Below, one piece after another: positions 26,922-34,216 of a stretch of 64,000 bases of DNA. Every line of letters starts with the position of its first letter. Position 1 is the stretch's first letter. The notes beneath the pieces are model-generated. The model was not told the DNA's origin. It searched no databases and saw nothing but the letters and a program-made list of their open reading frames with translations. The position numbers were made by a program, and so were the translations under genes. This stretch comes from Clostridiales bacterium. Its GTDB lineage: Bacteria; Bacillota; Clostridia; Oscillospirales; Oscillospiraceae. Location: positions 72,906 through 136,905 of the forward strand of contig JAJQEV010000059.1 in NCBI GenBank assembly GCA_021201475.1, written 5' to 3'.

Positions 26922-27842
26922 ATGAACCTGAGCTATTTTCGTGAATTTATTGTACTGGCAGATACTTCCAATTACCTGGAGGCAGCGGAGCGCCTTTTCA
27001 TGGGCCAGTCCACCCTGTCCAAGCACATCATGTCCATGGAGCGGGAGCTGGGGGTTCCCCTGTTTGAACGCACCTCCCGCCGGGTGACGCTGACCAAATT
27101 TGGCAGGCTGCTGCTGCCCCACGCCAGAACCATCGTACAGGCCCAGTACGACTACACCGCTGACCTGGAGAATGAACTGGAGTCCATGCGGGGACGAATC
27201 ACGGTGGGGACGGTCGCTGCCACTGCAAAATACCGGGTCACAGAGGTCATCGCCAATTACAAAAAGCGGTATCCCAACAGCAGTGTACGCATGATAGAGG
27301 GCGATCCCAGCGACCTGATTATGCAGTTAAAGGCGCGGAAATGCGACGTGATTTTTGCCCATCTGCCGGAGAACAGTCCTGAGAAGGCCGGACTTCACGG
27401 GATTTGGTACTGTGAGGACTACCTGGTGTGCGTCTGCCCCAACAGCCATCCTCTTGCAAAGGAGAAGGTGCTGCCGCTGGAGCGGCTCCAGGAGGAAACC
27501 TTTATCGCTCTGACTGAAAACAGCGTGGCCCACAATCTGGTACTGGAAAGCTGCCGCCGGGTGGGATTTTCCCCCAACATTGCCTTCCTCTGCAATCGAA
27601 TCGACAGCGCTCTGGATCTGGTCACCAAGGAGATGGGTATTGCGATTTTGATGGAAAATCAGACGGTGCGGCCAGAGGATGCCAACTTCCCTGACCAAGC
27701 CCCATTCTCCGTCGTCCAGCTACAGCCCCACGTCACCGCCCCGGTCTTTCTCTGCTATCGCGAGGATGAAGATCTCTCCCCCGCCGCGAAACACTTTGTC
27801 CAGTCCGTACAGGAAGATATCGCCAGCTGGAACGAAGCGTAA
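26922..27842 (+). CDS. LysR-family transcriptional regulator
   Basis: A 306-residue regulator. The N-terminal winged helix-turn-helix occupies about 1-60 (ADTSNYLEAAERLFMGQSTL, then LSKHIMSMERELGVPLFERT) and a substrate-binding effector domain covers 90-300. It is divergent from the transporter-esterase-tannase run and very probably controls it, with a phenolic effector as the natural guess. The start is 38 nt downstream of its TATAAT box. Confidence 0.93.
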   Translation: MNLSYFREFIVLADTSNYLEAAERLFMGQSTLSKHIMSMERELGVPLFERTSRRVTLTKFGRLLLPHARTIVQAQYDYTADLENELESMRGRITVGTVAATAKYRVTEVIANYKKRYPNSSVRMIEGDPSDLIMQLKARKCDVIFAHLPENSPEKAGLHGIWYCEDYLVCVCPNSHPLAKEKVLPLERLQEETFIALTENSVAHNLVLESCRRVGFSPNIAFLCNRIDSALDLVTKEMGIAILMENQTVRPEDANFPDQAPFSVVQLQPHVTAPVFLCYREDEDLSPAAKHFVQSVQEDIASWNEA

Positions 27843-27969
27843 GCCAATACGCTCTATACCGGCCGGTTCCGGCTCCCTGCTCCGCTTTCATGCCAAAATG
27901 GAATGATATGCTGTTTTATAGGTTTCCTGCCGCAGCGCTCCGGTCTGCACGCTTTCCCCCGCCAGCGCA

Positions 27970-28014
27970 TAAAATAAGTCGAACGCCGCATCATGCAGCA
28001 TTCGACTTATTTTT
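27970..28014 (+). terminator. Rho-independent terminator after the LysR gene (possibly bidirectional)
   Basis: A long stem AAAATAAGTCGAA/TTCGACTTATTTT with a partly paired interior. A- and U-rich flanks on both sides allow use from either strand. Confidence 0.8.
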
Positions 28015-28036
28015 AGTTCAGAAGGAGCTTGTGCTT

Positions 28037-28486
28037 ATGACCAGAAAGTCATCTGAAACCGGCCGCTGCACGGAGTGCAACGGCGCCATGCCCTCCTGTG
28101 CGCCGCTGGCGGTACCCTATGTACCTTTCCAACAGGAGAACGCCTCGATTTACAAGGACTGCGACGCCCTGAGCCAGGGGACTCTGTTTCCCTGCCTGAA
28201 CCTCCCCTTCCATCTGGCTGTCAACGGCACCCCGGTGCCCATGACGCCACTGGCTCAGCTCCAGGCACTGGACTTTGTCCTTCAGGAGCTGGCTCTTTAC
28301 CTGGACACCCACAAGGACGATGAGGAAGCGTTTGAGCTGTTCCAGCAGTACACCGCCCTGATGGAGCGCTCCCGCGCCGCCTATGAACGGCAGAACGGCC
28401 CTCTGAATTTGACTGCTGCCGCCGCAGACAGTAGCTGGCAGTGGACTCATTCCCCGTGGCCCTGGGACCTGAAAGGAGAGGATTGA
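28037..28486 (+). CDS. Fused spore coat protein CotJA-CotJB
   Basis: A 149-residue protein. Residues about 20-62 match CotJA (VPYVPFQQENASIY, GTLFPCLNLPF). Residues about 70-149 match CotJB (LQALDFVLQELALYLDTHKD, FQQYTALMERSR and the Trp-rich end WQWTHSPWPWD). In most spore formers these are separate short genes of the cotJABC operon. I see no stop or ribosome site between the parts. The start is set by AGAAGGAG 9 nt upstream, just after the terminator, so a sporulation-specific promoter must lie in or after that hairpin. It is followed after 3 nt by cotJC. Confidence 0.85.
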   Translation: MTRKSSETGRCTECNGAMPSCAPLAVPYVPFQQENASIYKDCDALSQGTLFPCLNLPFHLAVNGTPVPMTPLAQLQALDFVLQELALYLDTHKDDEEAFELFQQYTALMERSRAAYERQNGPLNLTAAAADSSWQWTHSPWPWDLKGED

Positions 28487-28489
28487 CCT

Positions 28490-29092
28490 ATGTTTGTCTA
28501 TGAAAAGAAATTGGAATACCCCGTCCACATCAAAACGCCCAACCCAAAGCTGGCCAATCTGATCATCTCCCAATACGGCGGGCCGGATGGTGAGTTGGGG
28601 GCCTCCCTGCGCTACCTTTCTCAGAGGTATAGTATGCCCTTTGACGAGTGCAAGGCCGTCCTGACGGACATCGGCGTGGAGGAACTGGGCCACCTGGAGA
28701 TGGTGGGCACCATCGTCCATCAGCTTACCAAAAACCTGACCCAGGAGCAAATTGAGACCGCCGGGTTTGACGCCTACTTTGTAGACCACACCGCCGGCGT
28801 CTACCCCGTCGCCGCCAGCGGCGACCCCTGGACCGCCGCCACGATGCAGGTTACAGGGGACGTCATCGCCGACCTGTCGGAGGACCTGGCAGCCGAGCAG
28901 AAGGCCCGCCTGACCTATGACAACATCCTCCGCTTCTGCCGGGATGACCCCGACGTCACCGATGTCATCCGGTTCCTGCGGGAGCGGGAAGTGGTGCATT
29001 TCCAGCGCTTCGGTGAGGTTCTGGAGCTTGCGAAGGAGAAAATGAACCACAAGAACGTCTATCTCTGCAACCCGTCCTTTGACCGGAAGTAA
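28490..29092 (+). CDS. cotJC: Spore coat protein CotJC, manganese-catalase family
   Basis: A 200-residue ferritin-like four-helix protein of the manganese catalase family, located in the inner spore coat of Bacillus-type spores. Diagnostic sequence: the N-terminal MFVYEKKLEYPV, GGPDGELGASLRYLSQRY with the first metal Glu, GVEELGHLEMVGTIVHQLTK carrying the ExxH pair, and DLAAEQKARLTYDNI plus REREVVHFQRFGE for the second metal site. All metal ligands appear present, so catalase activity is plausible. It is co-transcribed with the cotJA-cotJB fusion and ends at a strong terminator. Confidence 0.93.
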   Translation: MFVYEKKLEYPVHIKTPNPKLANLIISQYGGPDGELGASLRYLSQRYSMPFDECKAVLTDIGVEELGHLEMVGTIVHQLTKNLTQEQIETAGFDAYFVDHTAGVYPVAASGDPWTAATMQVTGDVIADLSEDLAAEQKARLTYDNILRFCRDDPDVTDVIRFLREREVVHFQRFGEVLELAKEKMNHKNVYLCNPSFDRK

Positions 29093-29101
29093 GCGATAGG
29101 A

Positions 29102-29137
29102 AAGCGTCTGCCGTTTTCGCGGCAGACGCTTTTTTTT
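29102..29137 (+). terminator. Rho-independent terminator after cotJC
   Basis: An 11-bp stem AAGCGTCTGCC/GGCAGACGCTT with an 8-nt loop and a run of seven or more T. In the other direction it has only a short U stretch; it may still help end the convergent operon whose last stop is at 29177. Confidence 0.9.
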
Positions 29138-29176
29138 GACGGAAGGAATTGCACTCCGGTTCAGAGAGGAACCTGG

Positions 29177-31132
29177 TCAATCCTGCGGGTCGCTGACCAG
29201 CTTCCAAAACGGCATATCCTGAATGGAAATCAGCGGTGCGTTCCCAATTTTCACGATGCTCTGATGCTTCTCCAGCGCCTTAATCTGGTGGAAGATGCGC
29301 TCCGTCTCCGCCGGGACGGCGTCCGTCTGAAACACAAATTCCACATCGGAGCGCTTCAGGTCCGCCACGTTGTGGACGGCCCAGGTCAGGATATACTTGG
29401 AGTAATCATCGGAACCCGTGCCGAAATGGGTCAGGAACTGGGTGGAGAGGATGGTGCCAACGCCAAACTCCCGACCCTCCTTCAGAATCTTTTTCAGCGC
29501 GGGGAAGTTCTGGGACATGAAGTTGTCCGCCTCATCCACCAAAATCAGCTTCTTCAACTGACGGTATCGCTCGTCCATTTTGCTGGAGCCGGAATTTTGC
29601 ATCTGGGAGTAGAACAAATCCAGCGTGATGGCCACAATCAGGTTCTGAATATCGGCGTCATAACCGGAGAGGTCAAGAACGACTACGCCGTTCAGCAGTG
29701 CAAACAGGGACTTCGTCCGCTCCGGGCTGTCCTCAAAAATCTGGAACTGAAACAGCTTTTCCATAACCGCGTAAAGGGAGTCGTTCTTCTTAATATCGTC
29801 GTTGGCGCAGTACACGTCGTACACCTGAGAGAAGGTGGGCGCAGGCCGCTTCCAGGTGGCGGGGTTCCCCGGGGCAATGCCGCAATTCTGATACGCCTGA
29901 ATGATGCAGCGCAGCAGGGATGCGGTTTGCTTGGGGCCCAGGCCGTAAATCTTCGAAATGGTATCCGTGAAGGTGTTGGCGATATGAATCGGCAGCTGCG
30001 GCTTCGGCTGGATTTCAGCCAGAGAGAAGGGGTTAAAGGGCAGCCGGTACGCCTTCAGGATGCGGGCATTGGTGGCCTGCACAAAGTCCGGCTTGCTCTC
30101 GTTATAATCCCCTTTGTAGTCAAAAATCAGGATGCCCAGCCTCTGGCCGTCAAAATTGTTGTGCTGCTGGCGATAGAGCTGTGTGACAAGGGATTTGGTG
30201 AACTGGGTCTTGCCGGTGCCCATGGTGCCGATGATTCCCATGTTCGTGTGAAAGACCTGCTCCGTATCATTGGGGCACCAGTATACCGACTCCCGGGTAT
30301 CCATATCCTCCCCCAGCAGAATCTGCATGGAGCGTGGCACGTCGAAGCTGCCGCCCTCTTCCTGCAAGGGCGACGGTTCCGCCTCCGGGGGCGCAGCCGC
30401 TTCCTCCGCAGCGAACCAGTCCGCCTCCGTGACCGGAGCGCTTTGCGGCATATTCTCCGGCATCGGCTCCGGCTGGCTGAGGACATCCGGTTCTCCAGTG
30501 GGCGTTTCCTCCGGATCGGACGCCGCCTCCGGATCAGGCGCTTCCTCTGCCCCACCTGCCTGCTTTAATTTGCGGAGCAATGCCTGGCAATGAGCGCACA
30601 ACTCCTTGGACGCGGCGTATTCATAACAGTCGCAGGAGTAGTCCGCAATTTCGTCGCTGCCCAGGATGTGCAGCCTGGGATGATGGACAAAGCCAAAATC
30701 GCAGAATACCTTGGCCGCCGCGTAACGACCGGACGAGTCCCGGCGGTCCTCCCCGATCTGCACCCGTTCCATGGAAATCGGCTGGAACAGACGGTCCGCT
30801 CCGGCGGCCGCACCCTGTCCGCTGTGCTTTTCATAGATGATCTCCCGGTCATCGCCATAGGCTGCAATGGCAAGGGCGGCGCAATGGGAGCAAAAACCGG
30901 AAGCGCCGCTGCCTTCGTAGCAATCACAGGTGTAATCGGTCACCACATTCGCGTCCCTCAGCTCCACCACATTGATTCCGGGATGGTGGACAAAGCCGAA
31001 GTTACAGAACACCTTGCCCCGCACCTCTGCTGCGGTATCGCTGAGACGCTGCCGGGTTGTCACGGCAACCTGCTCGTTTTGAACAAACTCTCTGCCCTTC
31101 TGCCGGATCGCGTTGGACAATAATTCGCGCAT
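29177..31132 (-). CDS. HerA-type P-loop ATPase with tandem SWIM zinc fingers
   Basis: A 651-residue protein. Residues 39-92 and 140-188 are an internal duplication (KVFCNFGFVHHP / KVFCDFGFVHHP), each copy ending in a SWIM finger (Cys69, Cys71, Cys81, His83; Cys167, Cys169, Cys179, His181). An acidic Pro/Glu-rich linker (190-265) leads to a HerA/FtsK-like ATPase: Walker A 302-309 (GTMGTGKT) and Walker B LILVDEADN near 529. The ATPase resembles the module of DptH-type restriction ATPases, which also carry GTMGTGKTQF; this parallel is from memory. SWIM fingers usually bind DNA or protein. It is the last gene of a nine-gene operon. Function unknown; a DNA-translocating or remodelling effector is plausible. 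Confidence 0.75.
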   Translation of the reverse strand: MRELLSNAIRQKGREFVQNEQVAVTTRQRLSDTAAEVRGKVFCNFGFVHHPGINVVELRDANVVTDYTCDCYEGSGASGFCSHCAALAIAAYGDDREIIYEKHSGQGAAAGADRLFQPISMERVQIGEDRRDSSGRYAAAKVFCDFGFVHHPRLHILGSDEIADYSCDCYEYAASKELCAHCQALLRKLKQAGGAEEAPDPEAASDPEETPTGEPDVLSQPEPMPENMPQSAPVTEADWFAAEEAAAPPEAEPSPLQEEGGSFDVPRSMQILLGEDMDTRESVYWCPNDTEQVFHTNMGIIGTMGTGKTQFTKSLVTQLYRQQHNNFDGQRLGILIFDYKGDYNESKPDFVQATNARILKAYRLPFNPFSLAEIQPKPQLPIHIANTFTDTISKIYGLGPKQTASLLRCIIQAYQNCGIAPGNPATWKRPAPTFSQVYDVYCANDDIKKNDSLYAVMEKLFQFQIFEDSPERTKSLFALLNGVVVLDLSGYDADIQNLIVAITLDLFYSQMQNSGSSKMDERYRQLKKLILVDEADNFMSQNFPALKKILKEGREFGVGTILSTQFLTHFGTGSDDYSKYILTWAVHNVADLKRSDVEFVFQTDAVPAETERIFHQIKALEKHQSIVKIGNAPLISIQDMPFWKLVSDPQD

Positions 31133-31147
31133 TTGATATTCACCTCT

Positions 31148-32209
31148 CTAATCTGCGTTGAACTGGTACTGTTCCAGGTAGCTCAGCCGCTCGCTGCTCG
31201 TCATATCCTTCGGATCCTTTTGGGCCCTGGCCTGTGCATCAGGGGTCGTGTTGGCGGAGCGGCCGACCGCTGCCGCACCCTGCGCAAGGAGCACGGCGCT
31301 ACCGGTGGGCTGGGGCCGATGGAGCACCTCCAAAATATCCAGGACGGTGTCCTGATCCAGGGCAATGGAGACGTCCAGCTTCTGATATTCGCTGCGCTCC
31401 CCCTGCCGAACCAGCTCCATTTTCAGCAGGAACAGGAAGTCTGACAGGCAGCGGTAGGACAGGCCGTCGGTCTGCTCCGCCAAATCGTCCACAGACAGAC
31501 CAGACACGGAGAGCTTGATGTCCTTATTCAATCCGCTTCCGGGGCTGCGCCAGTCCGGTACGCTGTAGGTCAGCCCAGCTTGCAGGAACTTCTTCCGCTG
31601 CCGCAGTCCGGGGTTCTCGCAGGAGCAGCACAGCAGTTCCGGGAACAGGTTGGAATTATACAAGGAGGAATCCTCTGTGATACAGATGAGGAAGCACTCT
31701 CTGGCGCATCCCATGCTGTCCGCATACTCCCCCAGGGCCTCTCCGATTGCGTTCAGCACGAGCTGTACGTTGCCGTACTGCTCCATCTGGTCGAACAGCA
31801 GGACGCAGTATTCCGCCGAGCCATCACCCAGCAATGCCTGGGCCTGTGCAAACAGCGCGTTCACCCGCCCCACCGTTTCCTTCGATGCCTGCCCCTTCGG
31901 AAACGCCTGGGCCTGGACATACGCATAGCAAGCCTTGTCATCCGGAATGTTGCGCTTTCGCCAGAGGGAATTGAGCAGCGCCTTGGCCAGGGTGTGCTTC
32001 CCGTTGCCGGGAGGACCGGAAAACAGTACCCCCGAATAGGTTTTTAGCTGAAAATACTGGTACAGGAACTGATCGTTCAGCCCCTCCAATACGGGCTTCC
32101 AGAAATAGGTATCGGGCAGCTCTGACAGCGTAATATCTTCATAGGAAGGGTCATAAAATGCGTTTTCTGCCCATTCCCGGCACAGACGTGCCTGCTCCGC
32201 CTGCTCCAT
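31148..32209 (-). CDS. AAA+ family protein with degenerate Walker motifs
   Basis: A 353-residue AAA+-like protein. The P-loop reads GPPGNGKHT at 65-73, with His72 where the Mg-coordinating Thr/Ser belongs. Walker B reads CVLLFDQMEQ, with Gln141 in place of the catalytic Glu. The rest of the AAA core is recognisable (LICITEDSSLY as sensor 1 region, helical lid). It may bind nucleotide but is unlikely to hydrolyse it normally, so it is probably a regulatory or structural partner of the intact AAA+ encoded 23 nt upstream. GGGAGG precedes the start. Confidence 0.7.
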   Translation of the reverse strand: MEQAEQARLCREWAENAFYDPSYEDITLSELPDTYFWKPVLEGLNDQFLYQYFQLKTYSGVLFSGPPGNGKHTLAKALLNSLWRKRNIPDDKACYAYVQAQAFPKGQASKETVGRVNALFAQAQALLGDGSAEYCVLLFDQMEQYGNVQLVLNAIGEALGEYADSMGCARECFLICITEDSSLYNSNLFPELLCCSCENPGLRQRKKFLQAGLTYSVPDWRSPGSGLNKDIKLSVSGLSVDDLAEQTDGLSYRCLSDFLFLLKMELVRQGERSEYQKLDVSIALDQDTVLDILEVLHRPQPTGSAVLLAQGAAAVGRSANTTPDAQARAQKDPKDMTSSERLSYLEQYQFNAD

Positions 32210-32232
32210 CCGTCAACCGCCTCCCACAACAC

Positions 32233-33492
32233 TCAAAGGGTCCTCATCTGCTCTTCAAACTCGTTCAGCGACCGCTCAATGTCATCCTTGGGGGACGGCA
32301 CATAGGAGGCTTTGGCGGTTTCAAACAGCTCCCGCGTCAGCCGGAAGGAGCCGTCCTGTAACCGGGCAACGGCGCTCTCCCCATCGGCGCAGCCCTCCGC
32401 AACGGAGGTACGAATCAGATTCAGCAGCTTTGTGCTGACCCGATTGATGTCCCGCTGATTATAGCACTCAGTACAGTCCGCCATGTCGTTCCAGTCGAAG
32501 CCGTCCTCCAGCTGAATGATGTCTCCAAACTTATTGCGGAAGGCGTGGGCGCGGGCGGCTTGGTCGGGCAGAGGAATCTGCACCAGCTCCACCCGGTCCA
32601 GCATGGCCGTGTCCACATTTGCGGGATAGTTGGTGGCGCCGATGAAAATGACGGACTTCTTCTCCTTGTTGGCCTTCTGGAGCTGGTTAAAACTGGTCAG
32701 GAAGGTAGTCGTCAACTGCATATTAAAATCAGAGAGGTTTGCAATGGAGCGATTCTGGCAAATGCCGTCCACCTCATCCATGAACAGGATGCAGGGCGCG
32801 TTTTTGGATGCCTCTTCAAAGGCCCGCCGGACAATCTTATCCGCCTCGCCGGAGAACTTGCTGTGAATATCCGCCGTAGCCAGAGACATATATTTGTAGC
32901 CCTGCTGCATCAGTTCGTGGGCAAAGGCTTCGATGATAAAGGTCTTTCCGCAGCCGGGAGGTCCATAGAAGAAGAAGGACTGGACGGTGGGCATCCCCAG
33001 ATAATCATTCAGGGCGCTCATGGAGACATCCCGCACGCAGTCGGACAGCAGCTTCTTCACATTGTCCATACCAGCCACTTCTTCAAAGCCATACCCGGGG
33101 TCCGGCTTGAACCACTTCTCCACCGTTGCATCGGGAACATCTTCCTTTGCGGCGGCCTTCTTCTTCGCTGCGGGCTTGGCGGGGGCAGGCTTCTGCTCCT
33201 CCTCCGGTTCGCCCGGCTCCGCAGGTGCGGCCTCAGTCTCGACCTCCTCCTCCGGAAACAGGTCCTTCCAAATCTCCCGCATTTTATCCTGACACATAGT
33301 CTGGCACCGAATCCAGCGCTGCGCCTCCGCACCGGTGGTCAGCGTGGCCAGCTGACCGCAGATTTGGGCGGCACGTTGATAGTTCAGCCCCTCTTCCCGG
33401 CTGGCCTCCTTCTTCATGTTTCGGATGGTTTCTGCCTCATAGACGTAGGCACGGTATTCGTTATTTAAGCGATTGATTGTTCTAATGTTCAT
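32233..33492 (-). CDS. Vps4/meiotic-clade-like AAA+ ATPase with MIT-like N-terminal helices
   Basis: A 419-residue protein. Residues 12-78 form three helices whose spacing resembles MIT domains (NYQRAAQICGQLATL then WIRCQTMCQDKMREIWKDL). A charged Pro/Ala/Glu linker (81-122) leads to a complete AAA module: Walker A 177-184 (GPPGCGKT), pore-loop region DIHSKFSGEADK (209-219, compare Vps4 DLVSKWMGESEK), Walker B ILFMDEVD with Glu240, sensor 1 GATNYP and LDRVELVQIPLPD at the subunit interface. It therefore looks like an active hexameric substrate-threading ATPase of the Vps4/katanin/spastin kind. I chose the ATG at 33492, which has AGGAGGG 5 nt upstream. The MIT assignment is inference. Confidence 0.75.
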   Translation of the reverse strand: MNIRTINRLNNEYRAYVYEAETIRNMKKEASREEGLNYQRAAQICGQLATLTTGAEAQRWIRCQTMCQDKMREIWKDLFPEEEVETEAAPAEPGEPEEEQKPAPAKPAAKKKAAAKEDVPDATVEKWFKPDPGYGFEEVAGMDNVKKLLSDCVRDVSMSALNDYLGMPTVQSFFFYGPPGCGKTFIIEAFAHELMQQGYKYMSLATADIHSKFSGEADKIVRRAFEEASKNAPCILFMDEVDGICQNRSIANLSDFNMQLTTTFLTSFNQLQKANKEKKSVIFIGATNYPANVDTAMLDRVELVQIPLPDQAARAHAFRNKFGDIIQLEDGFDWNDMADCTECYNQRDINRVSTKLLNLIRTSVAEGCADGESAVARLQDGSFRLTRELFETAKASYVPSPKDDIERSLNEFEEQMRTL

Positions 33493-33531
33493 AATTCCCT
33501 CCTGCGGCACCGGATGCCCTCTCTGTCAGGC

Positions 33532-34182
33532 TCACCGCCTGCCGGCCCGGTTTTTGAGAATCTGCTCTTCATCGCTGGTGATTTTCTTAGCATCAGGAGG
33601 CGCTTCAAAGTTGATGCCACCCATGTCCGCAGCACCGGTGCCTGTCACATTTGTCTGCTCAATGCACTCTTTGATGCTGTAGCCCTGAATCACCCGCTCG
33701 ACGAACCGCTCATCCACCAGCTCCGCACGGCTGGAAAAGGTGATTGGCTCCATCGTATCTTCAAATTCCATGCCCATGTTCTCCCGCAACTCCTTCTTGG
33801 TCAGGGAGGTGCTGCCGGCATTCATGCGGTACATCTGACGGAGGATCTTCTCCAGGTTCCGCATGGCATAGTCCATATCCTTTGCGGAGCTGATGGAGCT
33901 CAGGTCCAGCTTGGCCTCCTCCACAGCCAGCAGGCCGATGACGGCGTCATGGATGCGCTCCTTTTCCATGGCATCGCTGACACGGGCTTCCCTGCGGCGC
34001 AGCACGTTCAGCCGGCTGGAATCCACCGTGTGCTGGAAGAACAGCCTGCACTCCTCCAGCTGCGCGGCGTATGCCGCAATGGTCTGGGCGTGCTCCTGCC
34101 GCTGGCGAATTTTTTTTACGGTCTTGTCAACAAAAGCGTCCTCAGGGCTGGGCCTGGAAAAAATTTTCGGCATATTCGGCAT
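33532..34182 (-). CDS. Helical 216-residue protein with a MIM1-like tail, candidate Snf7/ESCRT-III-like partner
   Basis: No family recognised with certainty. The protein is almost wholly helical: a basic first helix (VDKTVKKIRQRQ), a long second helix to about residue 95, and a stretch (AKDMDYAMRNLEKILRQMYRMN) whose spacing resembles the third and fourth helices of ESCRT-III proteins. An acidic, less ordered C-terminus carries INFEA at 190-194 and ends EEQILKNRAGRR. The end resembles the MIM1 pattern (D/E)xxLxxR(L) that docks onto MIT domains, and the MIT-like AAA+ is encoded 39 nt downstream. Length is typical of Snf7 proteins. I used the ATG at 34182, since the earlier ATG is 1 nt from AGGAG. 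Confidence 0.5.
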   Translation of the reverse strand: MPNMPKIFSRPSPEDAFVDKTVKKIRQRQEHAQTIAAYAAQLEECRLFFQHTVDSSRLNVLRRREARVSDAMEKERIHDAVIGLLAVEEAKLDLSSISSAKDMDYAMRNLEKILRQMYRMNAGSTSLTKKELRENMGMEFEDTMEPITFSSRAELVDERFVERVIQGYSIKECIEQTNVTGTGAADMGGINFEAPPDAKKITSDEEQILKNRAGRR

Positions 34183-34216
34183 TTTCGTCATGCTCCTTTC
34201 TTAATTCCGTTGGGAT

